From Bacteroidaceae bacterium (GTDB lineage: Bacteria > Bacteroidota > Bacteroidia > Bacteroidales > Bacteroidaceae): a stretch of 11,779 nt of DNA. Below the pieces are notes generated by a model. The model had not been told where the DNA came from, made no database searches, and worked only from the letters and a program-made list of their open reading frames with translations. The stretch lies in NCBI GenBank assembly GCA_016302435.1, contig JAEDNQ010000065.1, positions 1-11,779 on the forward strand, given 5' to 3'. A program made the position numbers and the translations under genes. Every line of letters begins with the position of its first letter. Within the stretch, counting starts at the first letter, position 1. Positions 1 through 7,139 of the stretch are shown here, piece by piece.

Positions 1-67
1 CCATTGAAGGGTGTGGGCACTAATGAAAAGAGCGCGGGCGGCGATGTCTGAGGGGAAAGGAGAATCC

Positions 68-1441
68 TTATTTGGCAGACAATATCTCGGTTATCTGTGG
101 CACGTAGTCTTCTATGTCGCCTGCTCCGAGGGAGACAAGAACGTCGAAGTCTGCCTTGCGAGCCACATCGAGTATGTCAGCCTTTGTGATGAGGTGTCGC
201 TCCACTCCCGGGCGCAAGTTGTCGTAGATGAGTCGGCTTGTCACGCCTGGTATGGGGAGTTCGCGAGCTGGATAGATGTCGCAGAGGTAGACAGCGTCGA
301 GGCCAGAGAGGGCATCGGCAAACTCGCGGTAGAAGTCGCGTGTGCGAGTGTAGAGATGCGGCTGGAAGATGGCAGCTATCTTCTTGTCGGCATATATCTC
401 TCTGACTGACCTTACGCTGGCTGCTATCTCGTTGGGATGGTGGGCATAGTCGCTGAGGAAGACCATCCTGTCGTTCTTCACCTTGAAGTCGAAGCGGCGG
501 TCTACGCCGGCAAAGGTCTTCATGCCCTCTCGGAGCTCGTCTTCTGTGGCTCCATTTAGGATGGCAAGTGCCATGGCTGCTATGCCGTTGTCGATATTGA
601 TGCTGACGGGCACTCCAAGCTGTATGTCTCTCACCACGCCGCCGGGGTGTACGAAGTCGAAGACTATCTCGCCGCCTCCTATGCGTATGTTTTCTGCATG
701 GAAGTCGCCTTCACTTCGAGAGTATTCGTAGATGGTAACGCCTTCCTGCACATCGGGCTGCATTTCCAGTCCTTTGTGTATGATGAGCGCGCCTCCCTTT
801 TGGATGAGCGTGGTGTATTTTCTGAAGCTTTCGAGGTAGGCCTCCTTTGTGCCGTAGATGTCGAGGTGGTCGGGATCGGTGGCGGTGATGACTGTCATGT
901 ATGGGCTCAGCCAATGGAAGGAGCGGTCAAACTCGTCGGCTTCTATCACCACATACTCACTTTCGGACAGGATGTAGTTTGTGCCGTAGTTTTTTGATAT
1001 GCCTCCGAGGAATGCGTTGCAGTCTACATGGCTCTGATGAAGCAGGTGGGCTGCCATGGTTGATGTCGTCGTCTTGCCGTGGGTGCCTGCCACACAGAGT
1101 CCCTTGAGCGACTTGGTCAGGGTGCCGAGCACCTGTGCGCGCTTCTGCACCTCAAAGCCGTTGGTTCTGAAGTACTGGAGCTCCTGGTGGTCGTCGGGGA
1201 TGGCTGGTGTGTATACTACGAGGACTTCATCCTTCTGCTTGAAGCAGTCGTCCACTTCGTCAATGTTATCGTCGTAGTGTATCAGTGCTCCCTCTTCTAT
1301 CAGTCGCTCTGTCAGTGGGCTTGGGGTCTTGTCGTAGCCACCGACCTTGTAGCCTTTGGCAAGGAAGAACCTCACCAGCGCGCTCATGCCGATGCCTCCT
1401 GCACCGACGAAATATACTGCTTTAATATCTTCGAGATTCAT
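68..1441 (-). CDS. murC: UDP-N-acetylmuramate--L-alanine ligase MurC
   Basis: Cytoplasmic ATP-dependent ligase that joins L-alanine to UDP-MurNAc, the first peptide step of peptidoglycan synthesis. The 457-residue protein has the usual Mur ligase layout and length. An N-terminal Rossmann domain carries GAGGIGMS (13-20). The central ATPase carries the P-loop GTHGKTTT (119-126), EADEFDRSF (167-175) and DPDHLDIYG (189-197). The C-terminal domain carries GVDRRFD (312-318), DYAHHPNE (331-338), QPHLYTRT (360-367) and GAGDIED (439-445). The family's central HNxxN stretch reads INIDN (281-285), so the His is Ile while both Asn are kept; I suspect this is a lineage trait. The ATG start lies 5 nt after the murG stop, so the two are surely co-transcribed and possibly translationally coupled. 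HPNE and QPHLYTR separate it from Mpl, MurD, MurE and MurF. Confidence 0.97.
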   Translation of the reverse strand: MNLEDIKAVYFVGAGGIGMSALVRFFLAKGYKVGGYDKTPSPLTERLIEEGALIHYDDNIDEVDDCFKQKDEVLVVYTPAIPDDHQELQYFRTNGFEVQKRAQVLGTLTKSLKGLCVAGTHGKTTTSTMAAHLLHQSHVDCNAFLGGISKNYGTNYILSESEYVVIEADEFDRSFHWLSPYMTVITATDPDHLDIYGTKEAYLESFRKYTTLIQKGGALIIHKGLEMQPDVQEGVTIYEYSRSEGDFHAENIRIGGGEIVFDFVHPGGVVRDIQLGVPVSINIDNGIAAMALAILNGATEDELREGMKTFAGVDRRFDFKVKNDRMVFLSDYAHHPNEIAASVRSVREIYADKKIAAIFQPHLYTRTRDFYREFADALSGLDAVYLCDIYPARELPIPGVTSRLIYDNLRPGVERHLITKADILDVARKADFDVLVSLGAGDIEDYVPQITEILSAK

Positions 1442-1446
1442 CAGTC

Positions 1447-2580
1447 TTAATGTTTATTGGCATATTCCATTGCCAGTTTGTAAACTTCCTCAGCTATCAC
1501 GTCGGCTGAGTTGTGGAAGGCGAGTTTCTTTGCGTTCTCGCTCAGAGAGGCTAAGCGCTGGTCGTCTGCCACTGTCTCAAGGGCTGTTTTCACCAGCGTG
1601 TCTTTTGCCTGTGAGTCGAGGACGAGTATGGCTGCGCCTTTGGTGGAGAGGGCGAGGGCATTTTTCTTCTGATGGTCTTCAGCCACATTGGGCGAAGGAA
1701 CGAGCACGCATGGCTTGCCGAGCAGACAGAGCTCGGAGATGGAGCTTGCTCCTGCGCGGCTGACCACGAGGTCAGCTGCTGCATAGGCATTGTCCATGCT
1801 GCTGATGAAGTCCATAACCTTCATGTTGCCCACTGGGGCGGCTATGGCGAGGGCTCCAGCTATGCTTGCGCTGTAGTATTTGCCGGTCTGCCAGATGAAC
1901 TGGACATCGCTCTTGCGTATGTCGTCGAGGTGGCTCAGTATGCTCTCATTGACAGTTCGAGCTCCGAGGCTGCCTCCGATGACGAGCACGGTCTTCTTGT
2001 TGGGGTCAAGACCGAAGCTCTTGCGCGCCTCTTCTTTTGTGACACAGGTCTCCAGAAGATTCTGCCTTACGGGGTTGCCCGTCATGATTATCTTGTCAGC
2101 AGGGAAGAAGCGCTCCATGCCTTCGTAAGCTACGCACACTTTCTTGGCTTTCTTCGCAAGTGACTTGTTTGTCACTCCTGCGTATGAGTTCTGTTCCTGT
2201 ATGAGGCAGGGGATGCCGAGCGAATAGGCGGCATTGAGCGTCGGGGCAGAGGCATATCCTCCCACTCCTACAGCCACCTGGGGCTTGAAAGCGCGAATGA
2301 CATCCTTGACCATCTTCTTGCTCTTGAAGAAGTCCATCATGACTCCTATGTTGCGCGGACTCCAAAGCGGTCTCACAAGTCCCCTTACAGGCAGTCCTTT
2401 TATTTCGTAGCCTGCTGCGGGCACTCTCTGCATCTCCATTCTTCCTTCTGCACCGACAAACAGTATCTCAGCTTCGGGATGCTGCTTCTTGACAGCATTG
2501 GCTATGGACACGGCTGGGAAGATGTGGCCTCCCGTACCACCGCCGCTGACTATCACTCTTAAAGGTCTATTTGTATCCAT
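1447..2580 (-). CDS. murG: UDP-GlcNAc:lipid I N-acetylglucosaminyltransferase MurG
   Basis: Membrane-associated GT-B (GT28) glycosyltransferase that moves GlcNAc from UDP-GlcNAc onto lipid I to make lipid II on the cytoplasmic face. The 377-residue protein shows GGGTGGH (13-19) at the N-terminal acceptor-side loop, then GVGGYAS (105-111), QEQN (128-131) and GNPVR (168-172). The C-terminal donor domain opens with GGSLGA (202-207), followed by RAGASSISEL (275-284) and the PNVAEDHQ-x-x-NA stretch (297-308), which matches the family's nucleotide-sugar site. Length is slightly above the E. coli protein (about 355). The ATG at 2580 follows an A-rich leader (TTGTAAAA) with no Shine-Dalgarno, normal for Bacteroidota. 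It lies 192 nt after ftsW, the largest gap in the cluster, so it may also have its own promoter, and 5 nt before murC. Confidence 0.97.
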   Translation of the reverse strand: MDTNRPLRVIVSGGGTGGHIFPAVSIANAVKKQHPEAEILFVGAEGRMEMQRVPAAGYEIKGLPVRGLVRPLWSPRNIGVMMDFFKSKKMVKDVIRAFKPQVAVGVGGYASAPTLNAAYSLGIPCLIQEQNSYAGVTNKSLAKKAKKVCVAYEGMERFFPADKIIMTGNPVRQNLLETCVTKEEARKSFGLDPNKKTVLVIGGSLGARTVNESILSHLDDIRKSDVQFIWQTGKYYSASIAGALAIAAPVGNMKVMDFISSMDNAYAAADLVVSRAGASSISELCLLGKPCVLVPSPNVAEDHQKKNALALSTKGAAILVLDSQAKDTLVKTALETVADDQRLASLSENAKKLAFHNSADVIAEEVYKLAMEYANKH

Positions 2581-2620
2581 TTTTACAAGGGGATTGTACT
2601 GATTGATGATTTTTAAATTA

Positions 2621-2628
2621 CAAATTTA
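2621..2628 (-). promoter_or_regulatory. Candidate Bacteroidota -7 element upstream of murG
   Basis: On the minus strand this reads TAAATTTG, matching the TAnnTTTG -7 consensus of Bacteroidota sigma-ABfr promoters. It lies about 40 nt before the murG ATG in an AT-rich stretch. TTTG tetramers occur upstream, but none at the usual 19-21 bp spacing for the -33 element, so support is partial. If active it would transcribe murG-murC separately from the upstream genes. Confidence 0.3.
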
Positions 2629-2664
2629 CAAACAAATGACGGAACATGCACCATAAAGTGGGGC

Positions 2665-2688
2665 AAAACTGATTTAATGCCAGTCTTT
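2665..2688 (-). terminator. Weak stem-loop in the ftsW-murG gap, possible terminator
   Basis: On the minus strand, AAGACTG and CAGTTTT flank a 9-nt loop and pair over seven positions, including one G-T wobble. The 3' arm ends in TTTT. The stem is short and AT-rich, so termination would be inefficient at best. It lies about 85 nt past the ftsW stop and upstream of the candidate murG promoter, which is where a partial operon break would be expected. Confidence 0.2.
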
Positions 2689-2750
2689 TTGCCCTCAGAG
2701 GTGTCAATTTGATTTCCGAAGAGCCTTTTTCATCCCTACTAACTATATGT

Positions 2751-2764
2751 AGCCCAATAGGGCT
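2751..2764 (-). other. Short perfect hairpin just after ftsW
   Basis: The sequence AGCCC-TATT-GGGCT (minus strand) is a perfect 5-bp stem with a 4-nt loop, beginning about 8 nt after the ftsW TAG stop. No T tract follows (ACATATAG), so it is not a standard intrinsic terminator. It could protect the 3' end of an upstream transcript or be chance. Confidence 0.25.
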
Positions 2765-2772
2765 CATGCATC

Positions 2773-4104
2773 CTACGCCATCGCTCCGTCTGTGAAGTAT
2801 TCGCTTGTCTCGCCATTGGGCACCGCCTCTACTGGCACGGCTTTTTTCTGTTTCTTCTGAGCATAGCGGCTTACGCTGAGTATCATGCCAATGTAGAAGC
2901 TTGTGAGGATGATGGACGTGCCTCCCTTGCTGATGAATGGCAAAGGCTGACCTGTCACCACGCCTGGGAAGACGGCAACGCTCATGTTGACCAAGGCCTG
3001 CAACGTGATCATCATCCCCAAGCCTAAGACAAGGAAGGCTGGGAAGAATGTCGTGCACCGCTGTGCTATCCATGCCACGCGCATGAGGAGGGCCAGATAG
3101 AGGAAGGCGACAAATATCGCGCCACCAATGCCCAGTTCCTCAATGATGATGGCATATATGAAGTCGGACTCCGCATGCTGAAGGAAGTCACGCTGCACGC
3201 TATTGCCTGGACCACGGCCGATGACGTTGGAGTTGGCAATGGCGATAAAGGCGTAGCTCTTCTGCGAGTTTTCGTCAGCGAGCATTTGCTGCGCCTCAGT
3301 CTTCACAGCTTTGTCAGGGGAAGCAGTGTCGTCTCCCACCATGCGCAAGATACGGTGCTTGACCGTCACGACTCGCTTGAGCACCTGCACTTCCTTGAGG
3401 TCTTCGTCTGGCACGACCATGGAGATTGCCACCACGACAAGGCCGAGTGCCGTCAAGGCAGCCATTCCCTTTAGCATGAGGTCACGGGGCACATGGCCTA
3501 CGAACATCATCACTACGATGACCATGGCCAGCATGAGGGCAGTGGACACGTTGTCCATGAAAATAAGTCCGCATACGAGTCCCATGAGAGAGAATATCAG
3601 CGCAAAAGCCATATACCTCTTGCCTTTGAATGCACCGACTATCCTGCGTGGCTTTCCTTTGATTATCTCTATTTTCTCTGTCTGAGTTTTGGCGAGTATG
3701 ACGGCCGTAGACGTGATGAGGGCAACCTTGCCAAATTCAGAAGGCTGGATGGAGAAACCCATCACTCTTACCCAACGGTGAGTGTCGTTGATTTCCGTTC
3801 CTCCGCCTAAGACGGCTGTATAAAACAATGTCCCTACGGCGATAAGCAATAGTGGGACGGGCAGCAGCATGAACCACTTGCAGGGGATGCGGTGGAACAC
3901 CAATATCAACAGTAATCCTCCAAGCAGACATCCTGCTTGGTTCATCACAGTGTTCCAATGTGGTCCACCATCGAAGGTGAGGCGGCTGGAGGCACTGTAC
4001 ACTTCCACCAGAGAAATCATGCAGAGGAAGAAGTATATCATCCAGATGCCCTTGTCGCCCTTGAAGAGTTTGCCGGCTGATAAATATTTAAAGATATTTT
4101 CCAT
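2773..4104 (-). CDS. ftsW: Septal peptidoglycan glycosyltransferase FtsW (SEDS family)
   Basis: Polytopic SEDS-family enzyme that polymerises lipid II at the septum in partnership with FtsI. The 443-residue protein has many hydrophobic segments and the family signatures in order: HRWVRVMGFSIQPSEFGK (109-126), the GRGPGNS loop (297-302 region), AESDFIYAIIIEELG (311-325), NMSVAVFP (373-380), and GQPLPFISKGGTS (385-397). Asp314 in the SDFIY stretch aligns with the essential Asp of FtsW/RodA (Asp297 in E. coli). The usual PEAHTDF reads QHAESDF, and GGSS reads GGTS. The extracellular loop before it (about 233-290) is long and charged, and a basic tail (RYAQKKQKK, then about 25 residues) ends the protein. 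Its place between murD and murG argues for FtsW rather than RodA. The ATG has no visible Shine-Dalgarno. Confidence 0.95.
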   Translation of the reverse strand: MENIFKYLSAGKLFKGDKGIWMIYFFLCMISLVEVYSASSRLTFDGGPHWNTVMNQAGCLLGGLLLILVFHRIPCKWFMLLPVPLLLIAVGTLFYTAVLGGGTEINDTHRWVRVMGFSIQPSEFGKVALITSTAVILAKTQTEKIEIIKGKPRRIVGAFKGKRYMAFALIFSLMGLVCGLIFMDNVSTALMLAMVIVVMMFVGHVPRDLMLKGMAALTALGLVVVAISMVVPDEDLKEVQVLKRVVTVKHRILRMVGDDTASPDKAVKTEAQQMLADENSQKSYAFIAIANSNVIGRGPGNSVQRDFLQHAESDFIYAIIIEELGIGGAIFVAFLYLALLMRVAWIAQRCTTFFPAFLVLGLGMMITLQALVNMSVAVFPGVVTGQPLPFISKGGTSIILTSFYIGMILSVSRYAQKKQKKAVPVEAVPNGETSEYFTDGAMA

Positions 4105-4161
4105 GTTATAAGTGGGGGCTATTTATTCCCACAGACAATTGTTTTTAAAATTAACGGGTTG

Positions 4162-4178
4162 AGGTGGGTTCTATTAAT
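4162..4178 (-). repeat. Intergenic 17-nt motif, copy upstream of ftsW
   Basis: The minus strand reads ATTAATAGAACCCACCT. A near-identical copy (16 of 17 bases) lies upstream of murE at 8615-8631, and the AGAACCCACC core recurs upstream of murD at 5568-5577. The core here ends 58 nt before the ftsW ATG. It may be a protein-binding site, part of a leader RNA structure or a relic of duplicated leaders; the sequence does not decide. Confidence 0.5.
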
Positions 4179-4221
4179 ATAACCGTCCATAATTCTATTG
4201 AGGTACAGTCTTATGGTAGCT

Positions 4222-5553
4222 TTATAGATTGCGAACGCACTCCTTGAACTGCTCGCCTCTGTCCTCCATGTTTTTGAAGAGGTCGAAGCTGGCGCAACAA
4301 GGGCTCAGCAGAACAGTGCTGCCCGGCCTGGCCATCTTGAAGCACTCGTCCACACAGTCTTTCATGCTCTTCACGTCGGCGATAGGTATGCCAAAACTGT
4401 CGAAGGCTGCATGTAGCTTGGTGTTGTCTACCCCGAGGAATACAAGTCCTATGCACTTTTCTCTGACGAGGTTGAATATCTCCGAATAGTCGTTGCCCTT
4501 GTCCTTGCCGCCAAGGATGAGGACTGTAGGTGTGCGCATGCTGTCGAGGGCATACCAGCAAGCATTGACATTGGTGGCCTTGGAGTCGTTGATGAACTCG
4601 ACGCCGCGCACTCTGCCAGCCTTCTCCAAGCGGTGCTCCACACCCTCGAACGTCTTGAGTCCTTCGCGTATCTTCTCATTGCTCACTCCTGCCAGGTCGG
4701 CGGTAATACCTGCGGCAAGAGAGTTGTAGAGGTTGTGCTTGCCTCTCAGGGCCAGTTCCTCCTGTTCCATATTGAAAGGAGTGGGCCATTCGATGACGTA
4801 CTCGTCAGCATCGGCATAGGCGATAACATCTTTTCCCTTGAACTCGCTGAAAGGGCAGAGCTTAGCCTTGATATTGTATTTCTGCAGCTCTTGTGTCACG
4901 ATGGGGTCATCGTGCCAGAAGACAAAGGCATCGTTTTCTGTCTGATTTTGCAGGATGCGCATCTTTGAGTCGACATAGTTCTGCATCTTGAAGTCGTAGC
5001 GGTCAAGATGGTCGGGAGTGATGTTCATCAGTACGGCTATGTCGGCCTTGAAGTCATACATGTTGTCGAGCTGGAAGCTGCTGAGCTCTATCACATAGTA
5101 GTCGTAGTGATCCTCTGCCACCTGCAGCGCAAGGCTCTTGCCTATATTGCCTGCTAAGCCAACATTGTAGCCTGCATTTTTCAGTATGTGGTATATGAGC
5201 GAAGTGGTAGTGGTCTTGCCATTGCTACCAGTGATGCATATCATCTTCGCGTCAGTGTAGCGTCCGGCAAACTCTATCTCTGATATGATTGGAGTGCCCT
5301 GAGCCTTGAGTTTCTGAATCATTGGGGCATTCTCTGGTATGCCGGGACTCTTGATGACCTCATCGGCACTGAGGATAAGGGCCTCCGTGTGCTTGCCCTC
5401 TTCCCATGCTATGCCGTAGCTGTCAAGCTGCTGCTTATACCTGTCCTTGATTGTTGACATGTCACTGACAAACACGTCAAATCCCTTTTTCTTTGCCAAG
5501 ACAGCGGCTCCAGCTCCGCTCTCAGCTGCACCAAGTATGACTATCCTTTTCAT
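4222..5553 (-). CDS. murD: UDP-N-acetylmuramoyl-L-alanine--D-glutamate ligase MurD
   Basis: Cytoplasmic Mur ligase that adds D-glutamate to UDP-MurNAc-L-Ala using ATP. I start it at the ATG at 5553, giving 443 residues beginning MKRIVILGAAESG, because the nucleotide-fold strand starts directly there. An in-frame ATG at 5601 would add 16 non-conserved residues. Motifs: GAAESGAG (8-15), TGSNGKTTTT P-loop (108-117), ELSSFQLD (156-163), NITPDHLDRY (177-186), GKHNLYN (271-277) with both Asn, GVEHRLE (304-310), NDSKATN (322-328), LGGKDKG (347-353), and the MurD signature LSPCCASFD (416-424) followed by RGEQF (432-436). The signature more often reads SPACASFD; the extra Cys is a minor variant. It is separated from mraY by 138 nt with a tandem repeat, and from ftsW by 117 nt. 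Confidence 0.97.
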   Translation of the reverse strand: MKRIVILGAAESGAGAAVLAKKKGFDVFVSDMSTIKDRYKQQLDSYGIAWEEGKHTEALILSADEVIKSPGIPENAPMIQKLKAQGTPIISEIEFAGRYTDAKMICITGSNGKTTTTSLIYHILKNAGYNVGLAGNIGKSLALQVAEDHYDYYVIELSSFQLDNMYDFKADIAVLMNITPDHLDRYDFKMQNYVDSKMRILQNQTENDAFVFWHDDPIVTQELQKYNIKAKLCPFSEFKGKDVIAYADADEYVIEWPTPFNMEQEELALRGKHNLYNSLAAGITADLAGVSNEKIREGLKTFEGVEHRLEKAGRVRGVEFINDSKATNVNACWYALDSMRTPTVLILGGKDKGNDYSEIFNLVREKCIGLVFLGVDNTKLHAAFDSFGIPIADVKSMKDCVDECFKMARPGSTVLLSPCCASFDLFKNMEDRGEQFKECVRNL

Positions 5554-5567
5554 TTTCTGTATCTTTT

Positions 5568-5577
5568 GGTGGGTTCT
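5568..5577 (-). repeat. AGAACCCACC core motif upstream of murD
   Basis: The minus strand reads AGAACCCACC preceded by a run of seven A. It matches the core of the longer motif found upstream of ftsW and murE, but lacks the ATTAAT part. It ends 14 nt before the murD ATG, so it would lie in the 5' leader next to the ribosome site. It is not complementary to the 16S anti-Shine-Dalgarno, so it is not a ribosome-binding site in the ordinary sense. Confidence 0.4.
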
Positions 5578-5598
5578 TTTTTTACCTGTCGGTATGAT

Positions 5599-5606
5599 CA
5601 AATTTA
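5599..5606 (-). promoter_or_regulatory. Candidate Bacteroidota -7 element upstream of murD
   Basis: TAAATTTG on the minus strand matches TAnnTTTG, the same octamer as in the ftsW-murG gap. It lies about 45 nt before the murD ATG at 5553, leaving room for a short leader that contains the AGAACCCACC motif. The -33 region would fall in the 22-bp tandem repeat and shows no TTTG, so support is partial. Confidence 0.25.
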
Positions 5607-5610
5607 TTTT

Positions 5611-5676
5611 TTGAAGCTGATCCGATTCTGTATTGAAGCTGATCCGATTCTGTATTGGAACAGATTCGACTGTATA
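5611..5676. repeat. 22-bp tandem repeat between mraY and murD
   Basis: Two perfect adjacent copies of a 22-bp unit (plus strand, beginning TTGAAGCTGATCCGATTC and ending TGTA) occupy 5611-5632 and 5633-5654. A third, degenerate copy at 5655-5676 matches at 15 of 22 positions. The perfect pair suggests a recent slip duplication and may vary in copy number between strains. The array lies wholly in the gap, starting 15 nt after the mraY stop. Confidence 0.9.
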
Positions 5677-5691
5677 TGAATTTCAGTTGAA

Positions 5692-6951
5692 TTACCTTAT
5701 CTTCAATGTTATTATCGTTATTGCCGCGAGAAGAATGGTGACAATCCAGAATCGTGTGGTTATCATCGATTCGAACAGCAGTCCGTGAGGTCGCTTGATG
5801 ATATATTTCACGCCGTCTTCCATCTTGTGGCGGTAGTGGTCGTGGAATGGAGCTCGCTTGAACACTCTCCACTTCTCTCCTCTCGCATTGCCCTTCTTGG
5901 CATACGCCACCTGCAGCATCACCGACAGGCTCTCCATGAGGAAGATACCACAGAGGATAGGCAGCAGGAGCTCTTTGTGGATGATGATGGCCGTGACCGC
6001 TATCACTCCTCCTATGGCCAAACTGCCCGTGTCGCCCATGAACACCTTTGCGGGATAGGCATTATACCACAGGAATCCCACAAGCGCACCGACAAAGGCG
6101 CAGAGGAACACGAGCACTTCGCCTGACCCCGGTATGTACATCACATTGAGGTAGCTGGCAAACTGTATGTGACCGCTGACGTATGCCAAAATGCCGAGCG
6201 TGACACCTATGATAGCCGAGTTGCCTGCACACATGCCGTCCATGCCATCGTTGAGATTGGCTCCATTGCTGACCGCTGCAATGACAAAGGTCGTCACGAG
6301 GACAAAGAGTATCCATCCGCATGCTCGCTTTGTCTTGCCGTCCTTGATGAAACCGAAGACCTCATAGTAGTCGATGTTGTTGCTCTTGACAAAGGGCAAA
6401 GTCGTCACCGTGCTCTTGCGCGCCTCACTCTTGTGATACACTTCCGTCTTCTGCCCTATCTCCCTCTCCACATTCTCTCTTACCACAGCGTCGGGACTAA
6501 GCCACAGCGTCAGTCCCACGCAGACACCAAAGACCAGTTGTGAGAGCATCTTCCAGCGAGGTGCAAGTCCGTCTTTATTGCCTCCGAGCTTGATTTTGTC
6601 ATCGAGGAAGCCAATGATGCCAAAGAAGGTGATGGTGGCTATCAGCAACAGCATGTAGACATTGTCGAGCTTGCCCAACAGCAACGCTGGCATAAGGACA
6701 GCTGCCACAATGACAACTCCGCCCATTGAGGGCACGCCTTTCTTCTGCACGCCATAAGGGTCGATGCTGGCATCTCGCGCTGCCTCTATATGGTTGCGGC
6801 GACGCATGAATTTGATGAAGTATTCTCCGGCCACCATGGAGATAATCAGCGAGAGTATCAGCGATGACAGCGCACGGAAGGACACATAACTGAACATGCC
6901 CGCACCAGGGATGTCAAGGCTGTCCAAATAGTTGAATAAATCGTATAACAC
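5692..6951 (-). CDS. mraY: Phospho-N-acetylmuramoyl-pentapeptide-transferase MraY
   Basis: Integral membrane enzyme that transfers phospho-MurNAc-pentapeptide to undecaprenyl phosphate, forming lipid I. The start is GTG at 6951: the first residues (MLYDLF... then GAGMFSYVSFRAL) align with the family N-terminus, no ATG lies in frame upstream, and the leader is A-rich. Motifs: KKGVPSMGG (70-78), FLDDKIK with the paired Asp (115-121), NLNDGMDG (232-239), NAYPAKVFMGDTGS (297-310) and RAPFHDHY (366-373). At 419 residues it is about 60 longer than E. coli MraY (360). Most of the excess is a polar loop at about 152-208, and some is around 375-395. The family HHH motif reads HDH here. From memory this is shared by Bacteroides homologues, so probably functional. 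Confidence 0.96.
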   Translation of the reverse strand: MLYDLFNYLDSLDIPGAGMFSYVSFRALSSLILSLIISMVAGEYFIKFMRRRNHIEAARDASIDPYGVQKKGVPSMGGVVIVAAVLMPALLLGKLDNVYMLLLIATITFFGIIGFLDDKIKLGGNKDGLAPRWKMLSQLVFGVCVGLTLWLSPDAVVRENVEREIGQKTEVYHKSEARKSTVTTLPFVKSNNIDYYEVFGFIKDGKTKRACGWILFVLVTTFVIAAVSNGANLNDGMDGMCAGNSAIIGVTLGILAYVSGHIQFASYLNVMYIPGSGEVLVFLCAFVGALVGFLWYNAYPAKVFMGDTGSLAIGGVIAVTAIIIHKELLLPILCGIFLMESLSVMLQVAYAKKGNARGEKWRVFKRAPFHDHYRHKMEDGVKYIIKRPHGLLFESMITTRFWIVTILLAAITIITLKIR

Positions 6952-6999
6952 GGCTATGAGTTTTTTCTGTTTTTTTTGAATGGTAGCTATAGAGCGGTA

Positions 7000-7128
7000 G
7001 TGCTCGTCTTCCGAGCCTTCCGGATTTTCCGGACATTACGGACATTACGGGCTTTCCTGACATTACGGGTTTTCCGGACATTCCGGGTTTTCCCGAGCCT
7101 TCCAGACATTCCGAGACCATCCGAGCAC
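7000..7128. repeat. Palindromic 9-bp-unit repeat array with inverted ends before mraY
   Basis: Read on the minus strand, this is an array of alternating 9-bp units, CGKAATGTC and (C/T/A)GGAARRCY, giving an 18-bp period with some single units and one 10-bp unit. It is flanked by a perfect 7-bp inverted pair, GTGCTCG at 7000-7006 and CGAGCAC at 7122-7128. Internal palindromes include CCGGATTTTCCGG (7020-7032), CGGGTTTTCCCG (7084-7095) and the hairpin GCTCG-TCTTC-CGAGC (7002-7016). It fills most of the 188-nt murE-mraY gap, starting about 11 nt after the murE stop. The short open frame through it (peptide repeat MSGKPV) overlaps mraY and looks non-coding. It could be a REP-like element, a decayed miniature mobile element or an RNA structure. 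Confidence 0.85.
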
Positions 7129-7139
7129 ACTGCTCTCTC

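Noticed and set aside
1..67. Start of ftsQ downstream of murC (ATG at 2-4 on the minus strand, or a GTG about 20 nt earlier).
   Set aside because: ftsQ is expected here from the usual gene order, but too few bases remain to see any FtsQ residue and the leader is not A-rich, so neither start can be supported.
4113..4135. Stem GTGGG/CCCAC just before the ftsW start.
   Set aside because: Only 5 bp with an 11-nt loop and no extension; not convincing as a regulatory hairpin.
5554..5601. Upstream ATG at 5601 as the murD start.
   Set aside because: It would put 16 residues before the MKRIVILG strand that normally opens MurD and would cover the AGAACCCACC leader motif.
6914..7120. Open frame on the minus strand encoding repeated MSGKPV-like peptides.
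   Set aside because: It is the translation of the 9-bp-unit array and runs into the start of mraY in another frame; no conserved domain or leader supports it.
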